From Saccharothrix deserti (lineage in GTDB: Bacteria > Actinomycetota > Actinomycetes > Mycobacteriales > Pseudonocardiaceae): a stretch of DNA of 64,000 nt. The number at the start of each line of letters is the position of its first letter. The first letter of the stretch is position 1. A model generated the notes under the pieces. The model had not been told where the DNA came from. It saw only the letters and a program-made list of their open reading frames with translations, and did no database searches. This document shows positions 17,429 to 25,773 of this stretch, one piece after another. Position numbers and translations under genes: made by a program. Location of the stretch: the NCBI RefSeq assembly GCF_009769385.1, contig NZ_VKAB01000022.1, forward strand, positions 149,495-213,494, read 5' to 3'.

Positions 17429-18622
17429 CTACTTCCAGGGACCGGGGTAGCCCGGCATCGACTCGCAGCCGCACATGGCGTAGTGCAGCGGTGGCATGTC
17501 CTGCTTGATGAAGTCCTGGACGTCGTCCTGGGTGACCTTGGGCTGGGGCAGCACCCATTCCTCGGGCACCTGCTTGCCTTCCAGGATCCTGAGCGCGGCG
17601 ATGACCGGCGTCCGCCATTGGAAGGTGGGGTAGGTGGGCGCGACCGCCGTCATCTTCTCCGTGACCCACGTCCTCAGGAAGTCCTGCTGGTCCTCGCCGA
17701 CGAACGGCGGGATCGGCACGCCCGCGTCCTGGAACGCCTCGACCGCGGCGACGGAGGTCGCGCCGGCGTCCATCCACACGCCGTCGATCCGGCCTTCGCG
17801 CTGGATGTAGTCGTTGACGATGGTCTTGGTCTTGGCCGCGTCGCCGTCGGTGAACTCGACACCGACGATGTCCAGCCCGCTGCCGGCGAAGATCTCGTTC
17901 GCCGCGGCCCACCGCTGCTCCAGCACGTCCACGCCGGGCAGGATGCGCAACGCCAGCACCTTGCCGCCCGCCTTCACCTTCTCCTTCAGGAACTCCGCGC
18001 CGTCCGCGCCGAACGCGAACCCGCCGATCGGGTGAATGAAGGTGACCGGGCAGGTGGAGTTGACCCCGCGGTCGAACACGATCACCGGCACACCGGTCTG
18101 GCATGCGGCCTCGACTGCGGGCGTCAGCGTGGCGGTGGTGTTCGGCGACACGATCAGCGCGCTGCACCCTTGCGTGGCGAAGGACTGGATGTCGCTGATC
18201 TGCTTGTCGTCCTTGGCTTCCGCGTCGAGCACGGTGAACTTGGTGATCTCCGGGTGCAGCTTCACCTCCTCCTGCATGGTCTTGAACCCGACCTGCCGCC
18301 ACGGGTTGTCGACCGAGGCGTTGGAGAAGCACAGGTGGTGGTTGCCGCCGGGCTTGGCGTACTCGGTGGTGGCGACCATCTTCGGGTCGAGCATCTGCTC
18401 CCACGGCTTGGGCTCCCCGCCCCCGCCCCCGTCCTCGAACCCGACCGGCTTCGCGGTGCGGAACTCCAACTGGCGCTCGTACTCGGCTTGGTCGAAGAAC
18501 TCGGACTTCGCCGCCTGGTCGGACGTAGTCGTGGCGCCTGGGCCCGCAGCGGGCAGGTCGCTCGAACAACCGGCTGTCGCCAGGGCGCCCGCGAGGACGA
18601 CTGCGAACCACTTCCTGCGCAT
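17429..18622 (-). CDS. RbsB-type sugar ABC transporter binding lipoprotein
   Basis: 397 aa. The signal ends GALATAGC with lipidated Cys19. The mature part has the periplasmic-binding-protein-like (family 4) layout: NHHLCFSNASVDNPWRQVGF, SDIQSFATQGCSALIVSPNT, GVPVIVFDRGVN, RIDGVWMDAGATSVAAVEAF and PFVGEDQQDF. These proteins bind monosaccharides or cyclitols for RbsA/RbsC transporters. An unusual acidic and glycine-rich insert (DGGGGGEPKPWEQM) precedes the first lobe. The gene follows the two permeases and precedes the cyclase, on the same strand. Confidence 0.88.
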   Translation of the reverse strand: MRRKWFAVVLAGALATAGCSSDLPAAGPGATTTSDQAAKSEFFDQAEYERQLEFRTAKPVGFEDGGGGGEPKPWEQMLDPKMVATTEYAKPGGNHHLCFSNASVDNPWRQVGFKTMQEEVKLHPEITKFTVLDAEAKDDKQISDIQSFATQGCSALIVSPNTTATLTPAVEAACQTGVPVIVFDRGVNSTCPVTFIHPIGGFAFGADGAEFLKEKVKAGGKVLALRILPGVDVLEQRWAAANEIFAGSGLDIVGVEFTDGDAAKTKTIVNDYIQREGRIDGVWMDAGATSVAAVEAFQDAGVPIPPFVGEDQQDFLRTWVTEKMTAVAPTYPTFQWRTPVIAALRILEGKQVPEEWVLPQPKVTQDDVQDFIKQDMPPLHYAMCGCESMPGYPGPWK

Positions 18623-18651
18623 GGTGTTGCTCCTTGGTTCTTCGGCGGCGT

Positions 18652-19641
18652 TCAAGAGGTCACCGGTTCGGGTTCGCGAGGCTGAAGCACTCGTCGCAAG
18701 CCGGTGCCGCGCGCGGCGTAGGCGACCGCCGCGATGATGATCAGGCCCTGCACGGCGGATTCGAGCGCACCCGAGACACCAAGCAGGTTCAACAGCGAGA
18801 ACAGGGCCTCCAACGACAGTGCTCCCGCTGCGGCGGCGACCACCGAGCCGCGACCACCCCCGAGCAGGACACCGCCGAGCACGACCGCGGTGATGGCCCG
18901 GAACTCCAAGCCGTTGCCGACCTGTGCGGACACCCCGGCGAACCCGGCGAGCAGGATGGCGGCGAGCGCGGCGAGCAGTCCCGAGAGCACGAACGCGATC
19001 AGCCGCAGCCGGTCGACGCGGCCGCCGGCCAGCCGGACGGCCGTGTCGTTGTCGCCCACCGCGAGCAGCGTCCGCCCGGTGCCGCCGCGCATGAACAGCG
19101 CCGCGGCGACCAACACCACCAGCAGGATGAGCACCGACCACGGCACTTGGCCCAGGACTGGCACGTCGATCCCGCCCCGGCCGAACGTCCGGAACGACGG
19201 TGACAGGGCGCCGCGCGGCGCGCCACCGGTCCACAGGAACACCGCGCCGTCGAGCACCAGCAGCACCCCGAGCGTCACGATGAACGACGGCACCAGCAGC
19301 TTCGTCGTGATCAGGCCGTTGACCAGCCCGACGAGGACGCCGAAGCCGAGCAGCAGCGCGATCACCCAGGACGTGTTCGCGTCGTCCCCGTCGACCAGTC
19401 GTGCGGCGATCACGACCTCCGCGGTCACCAGCGACCCCACCGACAGGTCGTAGCCACCCGACACGACCACGAAGTACTGGCCGATCGCCAGGATCATCAA
19501 CGGCGCGGCGCGCTTGAGCAGCGCCAGGTACCCGGCCGGCTCGGCGTACGCGGGACCGGCGAAGGCCAGGGCCACCAGCAGGACCACGAGCACGACCAGC
19601 ACCGGCGCGGTCCCGTCGGCCAGGCGGGGTCGCCACGTCAC
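18652..19641 (-). CDS. RbsC-type sugar ABC transporter permease
   Basis: 329 aa from GTG at 19641, overlapping the upstream permease stop as GTGA. It is a ribose/xylose-type inner-membrane permease with about ten hydrophobic segments. Family motifs: VVVSGGYDLSVGSLV (GGIDLSVG-type loop), VLVGLVNGLITTKLLVPSFI and AVVLGGVLLGGGRGS. It partners the second permease as a heterodimer. A 29-base gap separates it from the binding-protein gene. Confidence 0.9.
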   Translation of the reverse strand: MTWRPRLADGTAPVLVVLVVLLVALAFAGPAYAEPAGYLALLKRAAPLMILAIGQYFVVVSGGYDLSVGSLVTAEVVIAARLVDGDDANTSWVIALLLGFGVLVGLVNGLITTKLLVPSFIVTLGVLLVLDGAVFLWTGGAPRGALSPSFRTFGRGGIDVPVLGQVPWSVLILLVVLVAAALFMRGGTGRTLLAVGDNDTAVRLAGGRVDRLRLIAFVLSGLLAALAAILLAGFAGVSAQVGNGLEFRAITAVVLGGVLLGGGRGSVVAAAAGALSLEALFSLLNLLGVSGALESAVQGLIIIAAVAYAARGTGLRRVLQPREPEPVTS

Positions 19642-20645
19642 GTCGACCTCCGGGACAACTGGCGGCGGGCGTACAGCGCCACCGCGACGATGAGCACGAT
19701 GCCCCGCACCACGTCCTTGAAGAACGGGTCGACCGCGAGGTCGTCGAAGACGGTGTCGAGGGTGGCCAGGATCAGCACGCCACCGACCGTGCCGACCACG
19801 CCGCCGCGGCCACCGGCGAGTGCCGCGCCGCCGAGCACCACGGCCGCGATGGACTCCAGGTCGTACCCCGCGTCGGTGCCGACGTACGGCGCGCCCGACC
19901 CGAGCCTTGCCGCCAGGAACACACCGGCCAGTCCCGCCGCGACCGAGCACAGCACGTGCGCGGTGACGATCGTCCGGCCGGTCCGCACACCGGACAGCCG
20001 GGCGACGTCGACGTCCCCGCCGACCGCGTACATGTGGTAACCGCCGCGGGTCCGCCGCAGGTACCACCACGCGCCCGCGGCGATGAGCAGCATCAGCAGC
20101 GCCGCCACCGGGATCGGCCCGATCCGGTCGTACCCGAGGTGCTGGAACGAACGGGGCACGCTGCCCGCCGGCCCGGTGTAGTTGTGTTCGAGGTACCCGC
20201 GCAAGACCAACGCGACCCCGAGCGTGGCGATGAACGCGTTGGCCCTCAACACCGTGATCACGAGTCCGTTGACCAGGCCGACCACCGCCGCGACCGCCAG
20301 CGCCAGCAGCACCCCCGGCACGATCATCGTCCCGCTGCCCGCCATGGTCTCGGCCGCCACGAGCGAGCTCAGCCCGACCAGGTAGGCCACGGACAGGTCC
20401 AGCGAACCGGTGATGATCACGATGGTCTGCCCGACCGCGACAAGTCCCAGCACGGTGCTGCGGGTGAGGATGTTGAGGATGCCGCCCTGGTCGAGCAGCA
20501 CACCGCCGTCGAGCGCCACCAGGACGCTGCCGACCACGAGCAGCACGGCCAACGCGACGTACACGGTCACGGTGGGGGTGAGCGCGAACTTCCGCGGTCG
20601 CGTCGCGCTCGCGTTCCGCAGGGTCCGTTCCCGCACGACGCTCAC
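19638..20645 (-). CDS. RbsC-type sugar ABC transporter permease
   Basis: 335 aa from GTG at 20645, overlapping the ATPase stop as GTGA. The same family as its downstream neighbour: QTIVIITGSLDLSVAYLVGL, AAVVGLVNGLVITVLRANAF and AAVVLGGAALAGGRGG. Two different RbsC paralogues in series indicate a heterodimeric channel. The overlapping starts and stops imply fixed stoichiometry with the ATPase. Confidence 0.9.
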   Translation of the reverse strand: MSVVRERTLRNASATRPRKFALTPTVTVYVALAVLLVVGSVLVALDGGVLLDQGGILNILTRSTVLGLVAVGQTIVIITGSLDLSVAYLVGLSSLVAAETMAGSGTMIVPGVLLALAVAAVVGLVNGLVITVLRANAFIATLGVALVLRGYLEHNYTGPAGSVPRSFQHLGYDRIGPIPVAALLMLLIAAGAWWYLRRTRGGYHMYAVGGDVDVARLSGVRTGRTIVTAHVLCSVAAGLAGVFLAARLGSGAPYVGTDAGYDLESIAAVVLGGAALAGGRGGVVGTVGGVLILATLDTVFDDLAVDPFFKDVVRGIVLIVAVALYARRQLSRRST

Positions 20646-22120
20646 GCGGCGTCACCGATCCCGTGTCCAGTGGCCAGCCTTATCACGGCTTCCTCCGAGG
20701 CGCCGGCGGGCAGTTCGCCCGCCACGGCGCCTTCGTGCATCACGAGGATCCGGTCGCTCATGCCGATCAACTCGGGCAGCTCCGAGGAGATCATCAGGAT
20801 GGCCACTCCCCCACCCGCGAGGTCGCGCAGCAGCCGGTAGACGGCCTGCTTCGCGCCCACGTCGATGCCGCGCGTCGGCTCGTCCACGATCAACACCCGC
20901 GGCTCGACCGCGAGCCACTTGCCGAGCACGACCTTCTGCTGGTTGCCGCCCGACAGGTAACGCACTTCCTGGTGCGGCCCGCGTGCGGTGACCGTGACCG
21001 ACTCCAGCAGCTCGGTGAGGTCGGCCGCGCGCCGTGCCGCCGCTCCCCGTAACGCCGCCCGCCGCACGAGCAGGACGTTGTCCTTCACCGACTGCCGGAG
21101 CGCCAGACCTTCGTCCTTGCGATCCTCGGTGACGTAGCCGATGCCGGCGCGGACAGCGGTCCGTGGCCGGTCGACGCGGACCGGCACGCCGTCCACCGCC
21201 ACGGAGCCCGTGGCGAACGGCTCCACACCCCAGATCGCCCGCGCCGTCGCGGATCTCCCGGAACCCTGCAACCCGGCCAGGCCGACGATCTCACCGGCAC
21301 GGACCTCGAAGGTCAGGTCCCGCACTCGGCCGTTCCCCGCCGCGCTCAACGCCAGCCGCACGTCACCCGCGGCGTTGCCGCGCTCCGGGTACAGGGCTTC
21401 GAGCGGACGGCCGACCATCTGCCGCACGAGCTGGTCGGAGGTGATGTCGCCGGTCGCCGAGGTCGCCACGAACGCGCCGTCCTTCAGCACCGTGATCCGC
21501 CGGCTCAGGTCGAACACCTCGCGCATCCGGTGGGAGACGTAGAGGATCGCCATCCCCCGCTCCCGCAGCCGACCCACCAGCGCGTACAGCAGCTCGACCT
21601 CGTGATCGGCCAACGCGGCGGTGGGCTCGTCCATGGCGAGCACCCCGGCGTCGGCGGACAGCGCCTTGACGATCTCCACCACCTGCCGCTGCGCGACGGA
21701 GAGCCGCGCGACGGCGGTCGCCGGGTCGATGGTCCCGACACCCAGCCAGTCCAGCAGCCGTCGCGTCTCGGCCTCCATCGACCGGCGGTCGACCTGACCG
21801 CGTCGCACGGGTTCACGCCCCAGGAACACGTTCTCGGCGACCGACCGGTGTTCGAGGAGGTTGAACTCCTGGTGGATGATCGAGATGCCTGCCGCGTGCG
21901 CGTCGCGCGGGGTGCCGAACGAGACTTCCTTCCCGTCCAGCAGTATCCGGCCGGAGTCCGGTCTGTGCACGCCGGCCAGCACCTTCAGCAGGGTCGACTT
22001 GCCGGCGCCGTTCTCGCCGACCAGTGCGTGCACCTCGCCCGCCCGCAGTTCGAGGTCCACGCCGCGCAGCACGGTGACGCCGAGGAAGCTCTTGGTGATG
22101 CCCTCCAGCCGCACGTTCAC
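20642..22120 (-). CDS. RbsA-type sugar ABC transporter ATPase (two nucleotide-binding domains)
   Basis: 492 aa from GTG at 22120, with GGAGG five bases upstream. Two fused ABC domains: the first has Walker A GENGAGKST, a degenerate signature LSVAQRQ and Walker B VLAMDEPTAAL; the second has a poor Walker A (GLQGSGRSATA), the signature LSGGNQQK and Walker B VLIVDEPTRGID. This is the normal RbsA pattern, in which only one site is fully catalytic. It is the first gene of the eleven-gene operon, and a promoter candidate lies upstream. Confidence 0.92.
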   Translation of the reverse strand: MNVRLEGITKSFLGVTVLRGVDLELRAGEVHALVGENGAGKSTLLKVLAGVHRPDSGRILLDGKEVSFGTPRDAHAAGISIIHQEFNLLEHRSVAENVFLGREPVRRGQVDRRSMEAETRRLLDWLGVGTIDPATAVARLSVAQRQVVEIVKALSADAGVLAMDEPTAALADHEVELLYALVGRLRERGMAILYVSHRMREVFDLSRRITVLKDGAFVATSATGDITSDQLVRQMVGRPLEALYPERGNAAGDVRLALSAAGNGRVRDLTFEVRAGEIVGLAGLQGSGRSATARAIWGVEPFATGSVAVDGVPVRVDRPRTAVRAGIGYVTEDRKDEGLALRQSVKDNVLLVRRAALRGAAARRAADLTELLESVTVTARGPHQEVRYLSGGNQQKVVLGKWLAVEPRVLIVDEPTRGIDVGAKQAVYRLLRDLAGGGVAILMISSELPELIGMSDRILVMHEGAVAGELPAGASEEAVIRLATGHGIGDAA

Positions 22121-22562
22121 ACGCGCACCTCCGTCCACGTTCCCGGCGAGCGTCGTGGCAGCAGCCGTGCACGTGCCCGCCGAACGGCCGCGCTCTCCGG
22201 GGATTCGGTCGGCCGCCCCGTCCGCCGCTGTTCGGCGGACCACGGCCATGACGCGAACCGTAGGAGCGCCGTCGGGTGCATGTCAATCAAAACCGTTGGC
22301 ATAGCTGCGATGTGCGGTTCGCTCTCGTCGTGGGTGGCGGTGACCGCAACCCTCCATTGTGGACAAGGCTCGCCCCTGGCCGCGGTGCTCGACCTCATCG
22401 ACGGCGAGCGGGCCGACCTGGCGTTCGAACGGCGCGACGAGGCTGGGGCACATGGGCTTCGCCGCTCCGCGACCGGCGCCGAGCTCATCGCTCTGGCCGG
22501 GATGATCACGAAGCGCGAAGCCCAGGTGCCCCGCCTGCTGTGCCGGGTGGGTCGATGTGCGG
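22121..22562. other. Spacer with operon promoter; no gene seen
   Basis: 442 bases upstream of the ATPase gene. A plus-strand open frame (about 22279-22579) has weak coding character and no homology I can name. The only supported element is the promoter candidate at 22257-22286. Confidence 0.45.
22257..22286 (-). promoter_or_regulatory. Promoter candidate of the transporter-ebo operon
   Basis: On the minus strand a consensus -35 TTGACA (22281-22286) is followed after 18 bases by TACGGT (22257-22262) as a possible -10. It lies about 140 bases before the ATPase start. Confidence 0.45.
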
Positions 22563-23933
22563 TCAGAACTGGGCGATGAACCTCCAGGCCTCGCCCTTGG
22601 TCCAGGTCCGCGCGCCGTCCTCACAGGCACAGCCGTCGACCGGACCCGGCCCGTGGCCCCCGTCGAACGCGGCCCACTGCACCGGGTACCCCGCCCGGCA
22701 CGAGTACGTGGTCGTGATGTGCGTGCGGCTGCCCGCAGCCGGCTCGCGCGGGCTCTGCGCGGCACAACCGTTGTTCGCCACGAACCGATCGCGCAACGAC
22801 CGGCCCGCCGAGATGTTCAGCACGTTGTCCGAGATGCCGTGGATCCCGAAGTACGCGACCGGCTGCGTGCCGCCGGCGCACCCGCTCAACTGCCCACCCG
22901 CGTAGACCACCACCCCGCGGAACACCGTCGGCCGGGAGCACGCCAGCGAGTAGCTCATGCCGCCGCCGTAGCTGAACCCCATCGCGAACCGCAACTTCGG
23001 GTCGACGCAGAGGTCGCTCTCGATCCGCCTGATCATGTCGTCGACGAACGTGACGTCCTCACCGCCGGAGTTCGCCCACCCGCTGCCCAGGCCCTGCGGC
23101 GCCACCAGGATCGCGCTGTTGTTCGACTGCTCCTGCATCCCGTAGTACGACCACGCCGCACCGCTCGTCCCACCGCCCGACACGTCGTTCATCGTGCCGC
23201 CGTTCCAGTGGAACCCGAAGATCAACCGGTACGGACGGGTGTTGTCGTAGCCGTCGGGCACCCGCAGGACGAAGCTGCGGTTCTTGCCGCTGCTCTGGAT
23301 CGTGTGCGGGCCGCTGCGCAACGTCGGCGCCTTGCCACAGCCGCTGCCGCCGGGATCACCGCCGCCCGACACCTTGGCCAACTGCCACTGCTGGTTGTTC
23401 CCGCCCGTGTCGGCGTACTGGACGACGTTCCCGCCGTCCGCGGTGGAGGAGCCCTGCACCTCCACCGCCTTGTTGCTGTGCCGGGCGATCAACCGCACGT
23501 GGCCGCCGTCGGAGTCGGCCAGTCGGAACTGCTGGTTCGTGCCACCGTGGTCGGTCCACTGCTGGATCGCGGCGCCGTCGGCGGTCGACGAGTTCGGCAC
23601 GTCGAGGACCTTGCCGGAGTGGCGGGACTTGAGCCGGTAGTAGCCACCGCCGGAGTCCAGGAACTGCCACTGCTGGTTGGCCCCGTCGTTGCGGGACCAC
23701 TGGGTGATGCGGCCACCGTCGTTGGTGGCCAGGCCGTACACGTCCAACGCCTTGCCGCTGTTGCGGTTCACCAGGACGTACCACGCGCTCGTGTCGACCG
23801 TGGCCGCCGACGCCGGCAACGCGTTCACCGCGGTCATCGTGCCGGCCGCGAGGAGCACCGCCGCCACGGCGGCCGTCACCGGTCGCCTGCGTCGTGCCTG
23901 TGGGGAGGCGGGGGCCTCACCGCTGGTTTTCAT
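22563..23933 (-). CDS. Secreted CE1/PHB-depolymerase-like esterase with N-terminal ricin module
   Basis: 456 aa. The leader ends NALPASAA. A ricin-type lectin module (about 48-190; repeated QQW/QQF motifs such as GANQQWQFLDSGGGYY) precedes an alpha/beta-hydrolase esterase domain (about 203-456). Serine nucleophile in GFSYGGGMS; candidate acid in GIHGISDN; candidate His in FDGGHGPGP. LpqC/PHB-depolymerase-type CE1 enzymes act as feruloyl or acetylxylan esterases. The domain order is the reverse of its paralogue at 39593-40936, where the lectin is C-terminal. It ends 16 bases after the gene at 23950-25647 in the same direction, so co-transcription is probable. Confidence 0.88.
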   Translation of the reverse strand: MKTSGEAPASPQARRRRPVTAAVAAVLLAAGTMTAVNALPASAATVDTSAWYVLVNRNSGKALDVYGLATNDGGRITQWSRNDGANQQWQFLDSGGGYYRLKSRHSGKVLDVPNSSTADGAAIQQWTDHGGTNQQFRLADSDGGHVRLIARHSNKAVEVQGSSTADGGNVVQYADTGGNNQQWQLAKVSGGGDPGGSGCGKAPTLRSGPHTIQSSGKNRSFVLRVPDGYDNTRPYRLIFGFHWNGGTMNDVSGGGTSGAAWSYYGMQEQSNNSAILVAPQGLGSGWANSGGEDVTFVDDMIRRIESDLCVDPKLRFAMGFSYGGGMSYSLACSRPTVFRGVVVYAGGQLSGCAGGTQPVAYFGIHGISDNVLNISAGRSLRDRFVANNGCAAQSPREPAAGSRTHITTTYSCRAGYPVQWAAFDGGHGPGPVDGCACEDGARTWTKGEAWRFIAQF

Positions 23934-23949
23934 CGAACACTCCTTCGGT

Positions 23950-25647
23950 TCAAGGCAGGGTCCACCGCTGGTTGGTGCCGCCGTGGCAGCTCCAGATGAT
24001 CAACTGCGTGCCGTCCGCGGAACTACCACCATTGGCGTCCAGGCACTTGCCCGACTGCGGGTTCACCAACGAACCGTTGGCACCGGCAGTCCAGTTCTGA
24101 CCACCGCTGCCATTGCACGTCCACAACCGAACCGCGGCGGCGTTGGCCGTACCCGCCACCTCCATGCACTTGTCGAGCGCGCGCAACGTGGACCCGTTGA
24201 CCGTCCAACGCTGGTTCGCACCGCTGTTGCACGTCCACAACTGCAGCTTCGCACCGTCGACCGAGCTGCCACCGTTGACGTCCACGCACTTACCGGAGCC
24301 GCTGGTGATCGGCCCGGTGCGCGGAACGGTGCCGCCCAGTTCCTTGATGCGGATGTTGCGGAACGACACGTCGTCGCCGGTGCCGTGGTTCTGGATGCCG
24401 ATGTGCCCGGACACCAGCGACCGGGCCGGGTCGGTGTTGGTGAAGTCGTTGACCTGCACGCCGTTGAGGAACACCTGCAGGCGCTCGCCTTCGACCAGCA
24501 GCTCGAAGGTGTTCCACTCGCCGGGCGGGTTGAGCGCGGCGTCACGGGCGGCCTGGTCGGCGCCCTTGAACCCGTAGATCGCGCCGGTGGTCTTGTCCGC
24601 GGTGTCGGTGGCGTCGATCTGCACCTCGTAGCCGTTGTTCATCGCGGAGTTCGGGTCGGTGCTGGGCGGGAAGCCGACGAAGACCCCGGAGTTGTCGTCG
24701 CCGGGCATCCGCCAGTCCAGCTTCAGCGAGTACGAGCGGTACTCGCGCGCGCTGTTCCAGAACAGGCCCTGGCCGCCGAACGAGGTCAGCGTGCCGTCGC
24801 TGTTGGTGAAGCCGCCCGGTCCGGCCTGTGACCAGCCGGTGGTGGAGCCGTTGTACAGCGCGGTGTAGCCGTTCTCCGGCCGGCAGTCGGCATCGGTCCG
24901 GTTGGCCGCGTAGCGGATGCCCCCGAGGATCATGGAGCGGAACCCGGCCTCGGCGTAGGTCGACTGGGTGTGGCCGCTGCCGGTGTAGAAGGAGCGTCCG
25001 CTTTGGACGGTCTTGCACCAGGTGTGCGGGTGGTCGGCACCCATCGAGCCGCCGGAGTAGGTCGACTCGTCCAACGTGGCCAGGACCCGTGCCGTGGACC
25101 GGACGTTGCCGCGGAAGTTGTACCACTCGTCGGTCCGGGTCCACGCCGGACTCAGGTGCGCGGTGGCCGCGTGCGCCCGGTTCTCCACTCGGACCGTCGC
25201 CTGCTGGATGGCCGGGTGCGAGGTGAAGTACGTGCCGACCAGCTCGCCGTAGAACGGCCAGTCGTACTCGGTGTCGGACGCCGAGTGGATGCCGACGTAC
25301 CCGCCCCCGCCCCGGATGTAGGACTCGAACGCGGTCTGCTGCGTGGTGTTGAGCACGTCCCCGGTGGTGTTGAGGAACACCACGGTCTCGTACCGGGCCA
25401 GGTTGGTGGTGGTGAACTGGTTCGAGTCCTCGGTGGTGGTCACCGTGAAGCTGTTGGCCGCGCCCAGGTCCCGGATCAGCTGGATGCCGGCCGGGATCGA
25501 GTCGTGCCGGAAGCCCGCGGTCTTGGAGAACACCAGCACGTCGTACGGCGCGTCGGCCGCGACGGCCGGTGGGCTGGAGTTGAGCGCGGCGACGGTCAAG
25601 GCGGCGGCAACCACGCCGATCGCGCGTCGGGTGAGGGAGTTTCTCAT
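23950..25647 (-). CDS. Secreted ThuA-DUF1080 (3-keto-glycoside hydrolase-like) protein with ricin module
   Basis: 565 aa. The leader ends SPPAVAA. Residues about 33-250 form a ThuA trehalose-utilisation domain (YDVLVFSKTAGFRHDSIPAG, GGGGYVGIHSASDTEY, WTRTDEWYNF). About 260-435 is a DUF1080 concanavalin-like domain (GYTALYNGSTTGW, LKLDWRMPGDDNSGVFVGFP, GEWNTFELLVEGERLQVFLN), a family now linked to 3-keto-disaccharide hydrolysis. About 440-565 is a ricin lectin module. It lies next to a PQQ-type sugar dehydrogenase, suggesting an extracellular oxidise-then-cleave sequence; this is inference. The ricin-encoding DNA is nearly the same as that of the upstream gene. Confidence 0.87.
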   Translation of the reverse strand: MRNSLTRRAIGVVAAALTVAALNSSPPAVAADAPYDVLVFSKTAGFRHDSIPAGIQLIRDLGAANSFTVTTTEDSNQFTTTNLARYETVVFLNTTGDVLNTTQQTAFESYIRGGGGYVGIHSASDTEYDWPFYGELVGTYFTSHPAIQQATVRVENRAHAATAHLSPAWTRTDEWYNFRGNVRSTARVLATLDESTYSGGSMGADHPHTWCKTVQSGRSFYTGSGHTQSTYAEAGFRSMILGGIRYAANRTDADCRPENGYTALYNGSTTGWSQAGPGGFTNSDGTLTSFGGQGLFWNSAREYRSYSLKLDWRMPGDDNSGVFVGFPPSTDPNSAMNNGYEVQIDATDTADKTTGAIYGFKGADQAARDAALNPPGEWNTFELLVEGERLQVFLNGVQVNDFTNTDPARSLVSGHIGIQNHGTGDDVSFRNIRIKELGGTVPRTGPITSGSGKCVDVNGGSSVDGAKLQLWTCNSGANQRWTVNGSTLRALDKCMEVAGTANAAAVRLWTCNGSGGQNWTAGANGSLVNPQSGKCLDANGGSSADGTQLIIWSCHGGTNQRWTLP

Positions 25648-25670
25648 CTCTTAGCCTCCTGGGAGGAGGG

Positions 25671-25711
25671 CGATGTGGCATCGCTCCTGTCGTGGGAGCG
25701 ATGCCACATCG
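25671..25711 (-). terminator. Strong hairpin terminator between two lectin-tailed genes
   Basis: A 17-bp perfect stem (25671-25687 and 25695-25711) with a seven-base loop lies 49 bases beyond the stop of the sugar dehydrogenase gene and just upstream of the next gene. Attenuation of the downstream gene is also possible. Confidence 0.65.
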
Positions 25712-25732
25712 CGGTCCTTGCCGGTTTCATCC

Positions 25733-25773
25733 GGGCAGGGTTCGTCAGGGCAGGGTTCGTCAGGGCAGGGTCC
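25733..25773 (-). repeat. 15-bp tandem repeat spanning a stop codon
   Basis: GGGCAGGGTTCGTCA is repeated 2.7 times. On the minus strand each copy carries the last codons (TLP) and the TGA of the sugar dehydrogenase gene, so the terminal codons and stop recur in frame every five codons. Confidence 0.7.

Noticed and set aside
22279..22579. Possible small plus-strand gene before the esterase
   Set aside because: About 100 codons with no ribosome site and no recognisable family, and it overlaps the operon promoter.
25671..25711. Riboswitch or sRNA at the long stem upstream of the ThuA gene
   Set aside because: Only one simple perfect stem, located right after the upstream stop codon; a terminator explains it.
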